This document shows, piece by piece, positions 1 to 10,559 of a stretch of 64,000 nucleotides of DNA. The position numbers were made by a program, and so were the translations under genes. A model generated the notes under the pieces. It did not search any database. It saw nothing but the letters and a program-made list of their open reading frames with translations, and had not been told where the DNA came from. Every line of letters begins with the position of its first letter. Position 1 is the stretch's first letter. Source of the DNA: Bryum argenteum (lineage: Eukaryota > Streptophyta > Bryopsida > Bryales > Bryaceae); contig CM073321.1 in the NCBI GenBank assembly GCA_037043015.1, positions 19,899,001-19,963,000 of the forward strand, given 5' to 3'.

Positions 1-95
1 GGCCTCTGGCGTCGAGGCGCGGCCCTGGGGCAAGTGCGCCAGCAGCTCCCTCTCCGCCCTCCGCTTGCTTTCTTGAGCTCCACCGACATATAGAC
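1..95 (-). CDS. possible edge-truncated exon, unknown product
   Basis: On the minus strand the first ~95 bases are GC-rich and open in a frame reading Gln-Glu-Ser-Lys-Arg-Arg-Ala-Glu-Arg-Glu-Leu-Leu-Ala-His, an amphipathic, charged composition typical of coiled-coil coding sequence, unlike the AT-rich DNA to its right. It would continue past the left edge. No splice site or start was established and no family is recognised, so this is only a hint of an exon. Confidence 0.2.
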
Positions 96-1342
96 GACTC
101 GTACAGAATGCAAATTAGGTCACGTGTTAAGAAAATTACCTTGGCTTTTTTGTCGATCGGCTGTTGTGTCCTTTGAGTCAATCAATGCAGTCACCACATT
201 GTCATTGAGCTCAGCCATATTCTACTGCCTCTTAACCTCACAAGTACACGTTTGAATTTAACTGAAAAAACTGCTGGAGAGAGCTATGGAGTACAATGAC
301 AACAGCGCACAAACATTTACGGAGAGTTCGGGCACAGAGAAGAGCGATCGAAGGAAATGTCAAGAGAGGCCACGGAAAGGAAGAGACAACGCTGTTGGAA
401 GAATGGATATGGAAGGTGGGAGAGGACGAAGGTCTTAGCGGCTGCCAAATTAGGTCACGCAGCCACTCAGCTGACCTCAATGATGTGACTGATGTAACCT
501 CAACTCGATTCGACGCTTCTCTAAGCTGTTAAATCAGCAGGAAAAGCAAACAACAATCCAATCAAAACTCACCCGAAAGTTCTTCGCTAGTTTTATCGCC
601 TGCTGATTCCTGCATTAAGAATTACAATGCCAAAACAATCGCTTCAAAATCCTCTCCAAAATAAAACTTGTTTAAGGTACATCAATTTCTCATACATCAT
701 TACAGTCGAAGAATAAAATTCAATCGGCAGCAAAGAAAAAAATTAGTCAAACATTCAATATCAAAACAGACTCCTTCAATTTTTGCATACTCCGTTGGAT
801 GGTTCTTCGATTGGTCGTGCTTGTTGAGGATCTCCTGCGGCGTCCTCAAGAATTGGCAAAAGAGTCTTTGCGGTTTCTCCTATTGCACTTCTGAGATTTC
901 CCTTAAGCGTCACTTGTCTCCTACTACTTTTGTTCGAAAAGTATAGCCTCCCTCCTAGAACTCGCTTCCTACGTCGCTTTCTTCGTTCTACGTCTACAGC
1001 TTCCGGCATCTCATAGTATGTATGTGCACCAACTCATTGGATTTGGATCAACGTTATGTCGTTACGAGGAATATAAATACGACTACGTCGAGTTCTAACT
1101 ATAGGCGGCGCTGTCTTTTGCATTTACTACTCTCCTTCTGCAATTCAAAACTGAAAAAGCACTGTACGTAAAAATTATTGATAGCCACCATTTTACGTTC
1201 AGTTCAACTAAATCAATTATTGATCCTCAATTTGATGACGACTCCAAGTTGAGACACCCTCTTCTTGTCGTCGGTCATCTTCGACTATCTTTTTCAATTT
1301 AGTACTATCTAGTTGTTTTCGAAATCAATACATTTCTTATGA
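96..1342. other. intergenic/5' flank, no gene seen
   Basis: I see no convincing gene here. Short open frames on both strands have no recognisable motifs and shadow one another. The phrase CAAATTAGGTCACG occurs twice (about 110 and 446). The last few hundred bases are AT-rich and precede the transposase gene, so they may hold its promoter or terminal sequence, but no terminal inverted repeat could be matched to the downstream side. Confidence 0.3.
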
Positions 1343-2128
1343 TTGCCTACTATGGCAACAATTCGTATGGAAGGTGGTCGAGCCCCCCTGAGGGTATCAC
1401 CTCAATCTGACGGAAGAATTGTTGTCAATGCTAGAATGCTCGCCTTAAAGTTTGATTTTAAACTAGACTCTATCTTTCTGGAGGAAGAGGTTTATGATGA
1501 TTCGGGTTTGCTTCTTTACACTGATGCTGTCATATGTAGTGCAAACTTAGAAGGTGGTGTTTGGGTCCTAAAGCCCACTACGTACTGCATCATTGGTGAG
1601 CACACAAGAGTGTTCCATCGCGCACAATCACAGACTGCAACACTTGGTGCAACAGTCTTAAGCTCTAAGTCAGATGCCGCTGCACCTCTCACTCATGTCC
1701 CCGAACCCTCGAAGTCCGAGTTCATAAGTTTAGAAGACTCTGATGTTGAGTCAGCTTTAGGCCACACAAAATTGAGAAACGGTCTAGGTCCTAGTGTTTG
1801 TCCACCACCAAGTGGTTCCGCTTCCCAGAAACCGCCATTGTCACCAGTGCCTGCCTCAACATTTAGTTCTATAGCTTGCATTCGCAAACTCCAGTTTCGC
1901 AAAGGAGCCAAGAGTGAACTTACCAAACTAAACCTAGATTCTTTCCAACATTCGTTCATTCAGTGGTTGCCTCCAGAATACGATGGGAACCACGCATTTG
2001 AGTTCCCTCCACCCCAAGTGATGTTAAGTCTGGCCATGCTAGAAAGCTGTACGGGATGGATAAATCTCATGACAGCCATGTTTGGTGCCATTCTAGTACT
2101 TGCAATATTCAAAATGACTTTAGATTAA
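1343..2128 (+). pseudogene. MULE transposase copy 1, N-terminal region
   Basis: Encodes the N-terminal ~220 residues of the transposase-like protein before the frame is lost. The first ~90 residues align with the N-terminus of the minus-strand copy: both contain a segment around 'GVWVLKPTTYCIIG' (copy 1) and 'TMWKLGPGKYCLYG' (copy 2) followed by a Ser/Pro-rich linker. The last ~30 codons of this open frame are out of register with the downstream transposase frame; the protein-level match to copy 2 switches to the next frame near 2020-2045, indicating a one-base indel. The ATG at 1343 or the second ATG a few codons on could be the start. The N-terminal function is unknown. Confidence 0.6.
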
Positions 2129-3417
2129 GTTTCCGTTCTGCTCAATGTGCTGGCCACCTTCGCTGTGAAAATCCGAGCTATCCATTTCAATTACGCAAAG
2201 GCCATGCTGATAGTGTCAATGAAATAAAATGGGTTGGTCATGTGAAGGGAAAATTCCTTGGCAAGACCCAACCATTCAATTCAACGTTGGTGTGTGCAAT
2301 TTGTAAGGAGCCACCTACTTGCGTGAAGTTTTGTCATGCTCTTATGTACTGGGTTACGGGTGGAGTTACAACTACCCGTGCTTGTATACATATTGGGCAT
2401 CATGACCACCCAGTTGGAAGAGGTGAATGCAGGGAATCTCGTATCTTACGAGATCGTCTGATTTCGGATGCCGTCGACTGGACTCCAAAAGCGTCACCAT
2501 CTTCTATAACAATGTCAGCAAGTTTGGAGTTCCTGGGCGACTTGCTTCTGGGCAAGGATGGAGAACCATCTGTTCAGATGACGGATACGGAGATGCAAGA
2601 TGTTATACACAAGTTCGAGAGCTTTACCAGTCCGACCATTTGCCACAACATCTCTCAGTTTAAACGGATGGGGAAGCTAGGTGTGATTGATGGTGTATGC
2701 GAACTCAGGGGGACAACTCGCCGGCCATTTATCCAAGATAATAGATTTCCGGGCCAAAGAAAGGACACTGACAAAGTATTTTTTTTTAAGATGTCCGAGA
2801 TTGGACCTGGATCAGCCGTCGACCTTGTTCGACGCATGCAATCCGGAAATCTGAAGGACTCATGGATCATGTTTGATAACGTTAAACGCATCAAACATTA
2901 CACTACGTTTGTCTGTCATGTTTACGACTCAAACTACGCCAAGGTGATGACAATTGCTATTTGCGACATGCAATCTGAGACTAAAGACGCACAGTCATAC
3001 CTTTGGAGGATGCTTAACGAAGTTATGGCGCGTCATGGTGTCGTCAACGTCAATTTCAAAGGTCTCATGGATGACAGCGCTCAAGCCAACTGGAATGTTG
3101 TACGAGAGATTTACGGGACGGGAAACAAGACTGTGCCCATGAAAGACAAGGAGAGATCGTGTCTACTCCACCGGACAAAATGCATGCACAGAGTAACAAA
3201 CTTATACGTAACCCCGGTGCTCTGCGAAGAGCATAAGCAAATCTGTACACAATATAAGGATGCAATCAATATGGACGAGGCTGAGACACGCTACCTTGCA
3301 ATTCGGTCGTGGTGGATGTCAAGTGAAGCTGTTACAGATTCAAATTTGTCAGCCATGGAGTCCTGGATGGCATGGTGGCATTTCCGTTATAGGCAATGGG
3401 GAGGCTTTATGGATCTT
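2056..3417 (+). pseudogene. MULE transposase copy 1, finger plus DDE core (exon 1)
   Basis: Begins with a Cys/His cluster (CAGHLRCENPSYPF ... CAIC ... CIHIGHHDHP) resembling the WRKY/GCM-type finger that precedes many MULE cores. The core has 'CHVYDSN' followed by 'AICDMQSE' (first acidic region), 'FKGLMDDSAQANWNVV' (the DDxAxxE-like second acidic motif of MULEs) and 'CLLHRTKCMHR' (the C..H motif). It ends at GGFMDL, where a GTAAGC donor follows; the minus copy splices at the same residue. The region between finger and core also aligns over its length with copy 2. Reading from 2056 has no internal stop, so this exon is the best preserved part of the copy. Confidence 0.7.
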
Positions 3418-3662
3418 GTAAGCGTGCTTTAACTTTTGTTTCTGTGATATGCTTAAATATTTCTCTCAACGTACCATCCACCACGGCACTTTCCATTCTT
3501 CTCATACCTCTACTCTGTAAACATGCCTCTCTTGTGCCGCCACTCCCATACTTCATTTTCCTACACCATCCACTTATTCTTGTACTCGGATTTGTTTAGA
3601 TTTACGTAATAGTTGGTTTTCCATTTCCAACAGTCCAAATGACCTAATTTAACTTTGTGCAG
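3418..3662 (+). other. intron of MULE transposase copy 1
   Basis: GTAAGC donor directly after the codon for Leu in GGFMDL and a pyrimidine-rich TTTGTGCAG acceptor, 245 bases, phase 0. The flanking exons rejoin in frame to give 'DLTDEEKAEMPMCNLAE', which aligns with 'EKKISAEEFAEMPSCNLAE' across the equivalent intron of the minus-strand copy. The shared position shows the intron predates the split of the two copies. Confidence 0.7.
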
Positions 3663-5078
3663 GACCTTACTGATGAAGAGAAAGCTGAAATGCCAATGTG
3701 CAATTTGGCTGAAACCATCCACGCTGCGTGGTCAAAACAGTCTGGTAAAGACGTTCAGGATATTTTTGAAGCATCGGTGGACGATTTTGTCAAGGCATTC
3801 ACGCAATGCACACGTTACAATGCTTTTCTACACGGTAAAAGCGGTGGTACGGGACCGGACAAGAAGGTACTGCGCTTCAGGCTTGCAGGTCGAAGTAGGA
3901 ATCTGAACACAATGTACAAAGCCATGGAAGCCATCCCCGGTGCTAAGGACTTTCTCGTTGCGGACCCTAATTATGCTGGCGATGAAGTTTTTGGATCAAG
4001 TAAAAGGCGTTTGGAAACGCAACCTGGTGCTGATGACGATTCTCATCGGTTCGACAGGGCTAACCTCTCTCAGCCAAAGTACTCCAAAAGGAGAACACGC
4101 TCTCAGGGATCTTCTACTCCTATTCAAATAGATGACGAAGACGTGGACGATATTCTAGCGGCTGTGCCAGTTCCAGCTGCACCCATTGTCCATGTCACTG
4201 AAGTCCAAGATGATGACTGTTAGAAAGGAAAATGGCATATCCGTCGTGTTCCTGCAAATAGCAATCCGAATTGTATTGGAAACCCGAGCGCGTCAAAGAA
4301 ATGCCAGCAGAAGATCATTAGACCAGCACCTACATTCCATGGGACTCGTCACTATCGCCCAAAGAACCTCGACAACAAGCAATTTTTCTACTTCTGCCCA
4401 GATGATCTAAACAGGTGTGTTAAAGGCCCCCGCAGAAGGTAGATTGCGGATCTAATTCCTGATGTCCCAATGGTTTGGCATGTTCAGAAAGGAACAAATC
4501 TAACTATGCGTGAGGTCTTGGCACTTCATCAAGCGGGATTCCAGCTACAACAAAAACGACCAATGCCAATGGAGCGTCAGTTTGGATATAACGTTGCCAT
4601 TGCGGATCAAATTGAAAGCATCCCTATCCCAACACAACTAGATAAGTACATGACGGTGCGCAACGGCAAATCCTGCAAGCGTTTTGTCACTTGTAAGAAC
4701 TCAGAGAAGCAGCTCGCAAGGTGGGAGTCGGCAACGCTTCTACACACGGAGATGGCCCGAATCAACCTTATTCCTAGCCTAGGTATCGGAGCTGTCATGG
4801 ATTTGAAACCAACCACCGGGTCAGAGGCAACGGAGTACAAGGTTGTGATAGGATCATTTTCTAGCTGCACTTGTATTGATTTCACAGATATGGCATTGCA
4901 CCACACAGGGCGTGGACGATGGTATAACTGCAAGCACCTATGCTACATTATCCGCATGGTTTGTGGATTCCGACTCCAAGACGACCACCTCGTGACCGCC
5001 TCCACCTTAAGCTTCAACGAGATAAAGCGCGTGCTGCTTGCTGGGATTTTGGATAGGATCCCCGTACAAAATCATTAG
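3663..5078 (+). pseudogene. MULE transposase copy 1, linker, GRF-like and SWIM fingers (exon 2)
   Basis: First part (to 4223) reads CNLAETIHAAW through 'DEVFGSSKRR' and an acidic linker. The match to copy 2 then moves to another frame that contains a Cys cluster and 'FFYFCPDDLNRCVKGPRR', like a GRF-type zinc ribbon, followed by a stop at about 4440. From 4470 the protein is open to 5078 and includes 'VWHVQKGTNLTMREV' and the SWIM signature SCTC-x-CKH ending in 'LSFNEIKRVLLAGILDRI'. SWIM fingers are a standard C-terminal feature of MuDR-type transposases and are thought to bind DNA or protein. At least one frame change and one stop break this exon, so the copy is presumably inactive. Confidence 0.65.
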
Positions 5079-5239
5079 TTCTTGTTCACGAAGGTCCACG
5101 TCACAGCCTTCGGTGTCTAGACTACCAAAGTGGTTTAACCAACATCCCACTTTAAAAAAAATATTGTGAATTCAGATTTTCTTTATCGTGAACATAGCTC
5201 ACAAACATTTTGGATGCACCACCTGATCTTGAGTTCTGT

Positions 5240-5370
5240 TTCGTTGTTCAATTCAACCCTCGCTCACTCACTCTGTTCACCTACGCTCACTCCCACTCTG
5301 TTCACCTACGCTTACTCCCACTCTGTTCACCCTCGCTCACTCTTACCCTCACTCTGTTTAACCTCTACCC
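5240..5370. repeat. pyrimidine-rich tandem repeat downstream of MULE copy 1
   Basis: Imperfect tandem copies of CTCACTCTGTTCACC with TACGCTCACTCC spacers, about 25-30 bases per unit. It lies 160 bases beyond the transposase stop codon. It is a simple minisatellite with no coding content. Confidence 0.6.
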
Positions 5371-5733
5371 TCGTTCTAACGTCACCGTCAGAAGCATGAC
5401 CTCGTCACGGGTATCTTACCCCTCGCACACTGTACTCGCTCCCGCGTGAAGTGAGGACGCGCCACACCATACCAGCTCATCGACGACCACCTCTACGGCC
5501 ACAAACGATAACTTCTTTACACGGTCATGGGTTTATAAAATGAACCCCCAACCCTATCGCCGTCGCCTTCTTTATTGATGATTTCAATGTACTCTGCTTA
5601 ATTTACACTCAAAAATCTAATCATTGCTCTTGAAAATCTGCCCATTGATGGTGAATATCTGCTCACCGCTCACCACTCCCTGGGCACCGCACGCACCGAC
5701 ACCACCTTGAACATAACGGCAGAAATACTTACC

Positions 5734-6837
5734 GCGTAAAGGAATCCAACGAAAATATCCATCGTGAATGGATACCATGATGGTGTTCGTGGTTTATACT
5801 CCGGACAAATATCGTAATCCTCTTTACTAATGAGCCTTTGAAAGCAGAAAACTTGAATTGGCCGAAAGTTCAAATTCTTTGCAACTTAGCAATGAGACTG
5901 TCTAGACATGATCGTGTTCTGTTGACCTATGTGAAACAAAACATGATTGAAAAGCTTATCTCCCGAACAAAATGAGATGAAAAATCATTGATTCAAATGA
6001 CAAAAACACTTATCGGTTGACGTTGTTCATGGCGTTGAGGAGCTTCAAGCATTGTTCACGTCCGTCGAGCATAATGCAGTCGACAGAAATGTACCAGTCA
6101 GGATTCGTAGAATGGTATTTTTTGATATAGCCCATCCAAGCCGTCACACGGTGATTGCCTTTATACACATAGAAGTATTTGTTCCGAAAGTGATGGAAAT
6201 CATGATCAACAGACAAATATTCTACGAACACGTCATTGGCTGTCTTCCATAGCGGGTTTGACCGAATCGTATCGTCGTCTCGGACCATTAAGTCCTTACC
6301 GTCAACTTCAAAAGGAGACACGTAGAAGACTCGATCTCCATCACGATACCCTTGTACAAACTCTTTTGTCAGCATCTCCACGTCGGAACTGACTATTGGG
6401 CGCACCTTCGGATAGATCTTGAGTCGACAAAGTGGAAGCATGAGACGAGATTTCATAATTGGTTTGGTGCGAAGGTCAACGAGGACTTTGTTGTAGTCAC
6501 TCTTTTGTAGCAACCTCATCTCATTTGCACTTTACATGGGATCCTTATTCTCCAAGTGAGGGGGCATGTGAATGATGCCAAGTTCAACCCCACAAGGAGG
6601 CTTGGCGAGGTGTTTGTCATTGGAATATGCTGCTCCTTCCGTTGCCTCTCTTGCCGTGCCTTCATCCTCAACAAGTTGATTAGTCTTAAAGGTGTGCTGA
6701 TCGGGGGATGGGGCATCCGAAGAAATATCGTCATCCAAATCAACAAAGTCAGGGATAATAGGTTCCTGATTCAGTTGGGGAGTACTTGACCCCTTCTCCA
6801 CGGGTGCACTCGATGAAGGTGATATTTGGTCGGGCAA
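5734..6837 (-). CDS. ParB-like domain protein, probably decayed or mis-spliced
   Basis: Minus-strand gene. The 5' part (6837 down to 6532) is an acidic, Ser/Pro-rich, probably disordered N-terminus; an in-frame TAA separates it from the main open frame (6519-6010), which could be a nonsense change. The main frame carries 'YVYKGNHRVTAWMGYI', the GxHR-x-x-A helix typical of ParB/sulfiredoxin-fold domains, followed by a strand/helix reading 'LDGREQCLKLLNAMNNVN'. A likely further exon (about 5850-5734) reads 'CPEYKPRTPSWYPF' and ends at a GTAAGT donor. ParB-fold proteins bind DNA or nucleotides; the role of this one is unknown. It converges with MULE copy 1, and could be either a neighbour or cargo of that transposon; copy 2 has no equivalent. 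Confidence 0.5.
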
Positions 6838-7317
6838 AAATATTCAAATACTCATATCGTAAATTAAGTGTGTAGTAGAGCTTAGTCACGTGAGTGCAAA
6901 CAATCTAGTAGACATTGCAAACAAAATCAAGAACTCAGTAGTAATCTTAGAAATTCTAGATGAACGTCTAGGTGTAAGAATCGCCCTTGGCCCTAGCCTT
7001 CACATGATCAACTCGGTCAACAATGACTCCTGGAGAAGTCATTCTCACATGGGAAGGAGGCATAGTTAAAGATAGAAAGGGTAATCCTATGACCAATCAA
7101 CGACCAAGTAATACAACGATCACACAAAGTTGCATGTCGGATCAGCCAGTATCAGTATTAGGCTCCTCATCTCCTAAATAATCTCAATTTTAGGCAAGAC
7201 CTGCACATTCAAATACAAGATCTTATTTAACAAATTCACCATCACAGGTCACCAATTTCAGATATACTGGTCATCTTACCGTGGAAGGACAGTCCCATCT
7301 ATGATCTAACGAGCGGT
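6838..7317. other. intergenic, nothing recognised
   Basis: No coding sequence or repeat structure stands out between the ParB-like gene and the tandem array that begins at 7318. It presumably contains the promoter of the minus-strand gene. Confidence 0.3.
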
Positions 7318-7870
7318 GAGGTTGCCTGCGCTGGCGCAGCCCTCTCCCGAGCTCACTCATCATTCAACAAAATCACAGTTCGGGTGGATAGAAATTGCAA
7401 CCCCGAAGAGCAATGTACCTGCGGTGGAGGGTATTGGAGTGAGCCTCCAAATGCCCAAGCAGCTGCGTTGCAGAGGAGCCTCTGCATGCGATGGCCCTCT
7501 TCCGAGCTCTCTCTTCATTCAACAAATTCACAGTTCAGGCGCATAGAAATTGCAACCCCGAAGGGCGAGGGGGAGGGTCCCTGCGCTGGCGCAGCTCTCT
7601 TCCGAGCTTACTCATCATTCAACAAAATCACAGTTCATGTGCATAGAAATTGCAACTCCGAAGGGCAAGGGGGAGGGTCTCTGCGCTTGCGCAGCCTTCT
7701 CCCGAGCTCACTCTTCATTCAACAATATCACAACCGTTTAGGTGCATAGAAATTGCAACCCTGAAGGGCGAGGGGGAGGGTTTGTGCGCTGGTGCAGCCC
7801 TCTCTAGAGCTCACTCTTCATTCAACAAAATTAGTTCACGTTTAACAAAGTCACCATTACAGGTCACCAA
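7318..7870 (+). repeat. ~100-bp tandem array with GC-rich hairpin
   Basis: About five head-to-tail units of roughly 100 bases. Each has a GC-rich core such as CCTGCGCTGGCGCAGCCCTC, then CCGAGCTCACTCATCATTCA, 'ACAAAATCACAGTTC', 'GCATAGAAATTGCAACCCCG' and 'AAGGGCGAGGGGGAGGGT'. The GAGGG...CTGCGC / GCGCAG...CCCTC halves can fold into a stem. Units diverge by many substitutions, so the array is not recent. Open frames through it are a by-product of the periodicity. Confidence 0.75.
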
Positions 7871-8019
7871 CTTCAAATAAAACCACCATAACAAGGAAGA
7901 ATGTGATTTGATATGTCACTAATCTATTAGAATATCAACATAGAAACTGACCCAGCACTCAAGTGAATCCTCTCTCTGAATTCGTGCATTGAATCCCAAG
8001 CGCTATCATCTAACAAGTC

Positions 8020-8600
8020 GTACTCTCGAGGGGGGAGGGTGCCTGCGCTGGTGCAGCCCTCTCACGAAAATTCAGAAGTGCTTCCCAAACTGTGTACGTG
8101 ATACTCTGATTGCCGCTTCCAACTTCGCTCAAATTTATCAGAGTCCATCGATCGAACACCTTGATCAAAACAGAAACTAAGCACGGAATTGCTACCGAAA
8201 CCTTCTGAACTATGATGGAAGTCTTCTACTCGCTGCTTGCTACATCATCAGAGTTCATAAATCCGACACCTTGATTAGAAGCAAAAATTAAGCATAGATC
8301 TGCACCAAATGTCTTCTAATTGCTTAATTGCCGCATTGCGATCGATGAAAGTTACACTCCAAGTGTGTTCAAGAAGCACTCACCTTCCGGAAATCGTACG
8401 ATCAAAGAACCAAAAGCTCGTCCAAGATTAACTCTAACATGACGAACTCATGCTCGATACTCACTTTACTGGACTGCTAACCACGTTAGACCATCTAACG
8501 AGTTGTACTCTCGAGGGGGGAGGGTGCCTGCGCTGGGGCAGCCCTCTCCCCAAAATTCAGAAGTGCTCCCTAAACTGTGCACGTGGGACTAAACACTCCT
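8020..8600 (+). repeat. two dispersed copies of the hairpin repeat
   Basis: Two copies (about 8020-8090 and 8500-8590) of a segment starting 'GTACTCTCGAGGGGGGAGGG', continuing through the GCGCTGG..GCAG core and 'AAAATTCAGAAGTGCT'. A third copy is at about 10300-10370. They share the hairpin core with the array at 7318-7870 but have different flanks, so the hairpin has spread independently of the array unit. Confidence 0.7.
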
Positions 8601-9025
8601 CTGCCAACTCCTTTCCATGTGCATGTCCGTGTTACACTGCCGGTGCACTTCCGGGCTGGCATCCCCGCTCACTTCTCGTCGATGTACAGATTGCTGCTCA
8701 TCACGCCGTGCAACAAAGCGGCTGGTGCTCCGATTGCCTTCACCAAGCAGCTAGCTGGAGAATGGAGGGCAGTATGGTGAAATTAAGCAATTGATGGCAG
8801 CAATCCAAGGGTGACGCATGATTAACCGTGACCTTGATCGACGGCGCCAACAAACCTGGCTCCACGTTCTTGGCAAATGGAACAAACGTGAAGAACACCT
8901 CGAGCAAGAGATCCATCTCTCGCCTTCTTGACAACTCTTCGATGTCCAACAGTTGAATATCTTTCAAACTCTCCAACAGCTGCACTAGAGCATCGATCTA
9001 CAGACAAAAAAATGAACTGCAAAAA
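8601..9025. other. no gene recognised
   Basis: Mixed-composition DNA with short open frames on both strands that lack motifs. Nothing else is supported here. Confidence 0.25.
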
Positions 9026-9500
9026 AGTCCTGACCAGACTCAAGTGCGCAAATGAGGAGCGAAGACCCCGTTCATGATTGTGCCTAGAAGAAGGGACCCC
9101 TGCGCCAACGCAGGGGTCTTCAAAAGTGAGACTGAGGCAGTGACAGTAGCAGCCTCAATGAAGCTCGAAGAAAGAAAAGCATTCGCACCGCACTCCTGAC
9201 CAGACTCAAGTGCGCGAATGAGGATCAGATTGAAGTAGTCGATCCGAAAAGCGAAGGCATTTACTACAGACTCAGAAAAGACCCCATTCATGATTGTGCC
9301 CCAAGAAGGAACCCCTGCGCCAACGCAGGGGTCCTCAAAAGTGAGACTGAGGCAGTGACAAGCGGCTCAGTAGCAGCATGAGTGAAGCTCAAAGAAAGAA
9401 AAGCATTCGCACCGCACTCCTGACCAGACTCAAGTGTGCGAATGAGGATCAGATTGAAGTAGTCGATCCAAAAAGCAAAGGCATTCACTACTCAGATGTT
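9026..9500 (+). repeat. ~220-bp tandem duplication with perfect stem-loop
   Basis: Two near-identical units offset by about 217-220 bases (for example GACCCCGTTCATGATTGTGC at 9064 and its match at 9281), with a third partial unit starting at 9026. Each unit has a perfect stem-loop GACCCCTGCG-CCAA-CGCAGGGGTC (or a one-base variant). The units are similar enough to suggest a fairly recent duplication. Confidence 0.75.
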
Positions 9501-9791
9501 AGATTAGTATTTGTGGGAACAGTCATGCTTCCTCTACTTAGGCATCAGTTGTTGCAGTTGTGTACACCTTCTGCTCAGTCAGGGTGAACACCTGGTTCTG
9601 AGGCTTGCGGACAGTTTGGACATGGTTTTATTCCACTTGAGCGTATTCATTAGATTTGGTTAGCTCTTGCAGCAGCTGCGTCCTCACGTAGTTTCGGAGT
9701 CTGGCACTCTACAGTTAACTGAGCGGTTACTGTTCAGTATTTATGTAGAATTGACGTAGAATGCAACAGATGTAAACTTTTAGTATCTGTA

Positions 9792-10196
9792 GTGATTGAA
9801 GCAGCTATGGTGTTGCATGATCTGCTGGTTGGCAGTGCCGCACATGCGAAGCGGAAGTGGAATCATGCCGGTTCATTTATGCCAGTGAAGAAAGAGAGGA
9901 TTCAGTACTGCTCTGGGCTCTCCGACGATCATGTCGAGCGAGTCCCTGACGAAGGAGCTTGTATGCGGTATTTGGCCCCGTCCAGGTTTCATTACCTCTA
10001 TGATTTGTGTATTTCAAGTTTGTCGGGCGTCGACAATTCGACAATTCGACATGAAGTTCAAGTGCATCCAAGAGCTGCAAATAATTTTGCAAAGCAGGCG
10101 AGCTTTGGCTTACCGAGCACCAAGATCAACCAGATGCAGACTAATTTGTCGTCTCTCTCACTCGGCAGTCTGATAAGTGACCATTCCCGAGGGTAG
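9792..10196 (+). CDS. hypothetical protein or exon, unrecognised
   Basis: An open frame of 134 codons with balanced composition (segments 'VLHDLLVGSAAHAKRKW', 'YLAPSRFHYLYDLCIS', 'NLSSLSLGSLISDH'). It is the only sizeable, compositionally protein-like frame between the two hairpin repeat regions and could be a last exon or relic of a host gene. The first codon is not supported by a clear upstream context; a TCTGTAG acceptor-like site lies just upstream. No family recognised. Confidence 0.25.
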   Translation: MIEAAMVLHDLLVGSAAHAKRKWNHAGSFMPVKKERIQYCSGLSDDHVERVPDEGACMRYLAPSRFHYLYDLCISSLSGVDNSTIRHEVQVHPRAANNFAKQASFGLPSTKINQMQTNLSSLSLGSLISDHSRG

Positions 10197-10299
10197 CTCA
10201 ACTGTTAGACAGGTGAAAAATTGCTACATGCGCTTTGAAAGCCAAAGTACCGGAAAACGAAACAACGCATCAGCTGATTTACTGGACTGCTAACCACGG

Positions 10300-10370
10300 C
10301 GTACTCTTGAGGGGGAGGGTGCCTGCGCTGGCGCAGCCCTCTCCCCGAAATTTACAAGTGCTCTCTAAAA
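10300..10370 (+). repeat. isolated copy of the GCGC hairpin repeat
   Basis: Reads GTACTCTTGAGGGGGAGGGT, then the CCTGCGCTGGCGCAGCCCTC core and a tail similar to the copies at 8.0 and 8.5 kb. It marks the right edge of the hairpin-rich region. Confidence 0.7.
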
Positions 10371-10559
10371 TCGATCAGAACAGGAAATACGCTAAAGACA
10401 AGTATTGTCACAAAAGAAATTGATAAACTACTAACGGTGATCGTTCTACTCGAAGCTCACTGCAACATCTAATCGGTGCATGCTAGCTTTCAAAATGGAA
10501 AGACATGATTGCCAATTTCACCACTACCAGGTATAACCATACATTCATAGTTCTTTTTG

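Larger units (their letters stand above)
1343..5078 (+). mobile_element. Mutator-like (MULE) transposon, copy 1, decayed coding core
   Basis: A degenerate MULE-type transposase gene on the plus strand. Order of parts: N-terminal barrel-like region, a C..C..H..H WRKY/GCM-like finger, a DDE transposase core, an intron, a linker, a GRF-like zinc finger (FYFCPDDLNRCVKG), and a C-terminal SWIM finger (CTC...CKH). The same architecture is found on the minus strand at 12844-18100, which lets both be aligned. Visible damage in this copy: a one-base frame change near 2020-2045, a frame change near 4200-4230 and a stop at about 4440. Terminal inverted repeats and target duplications were not identified, so the true ends are unknown. 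The MULE assignment rests on the D, D and C..H core motifs plus the SWIM finger; other transposase families with SWIM tails remain possible. Confidence 0.75.
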
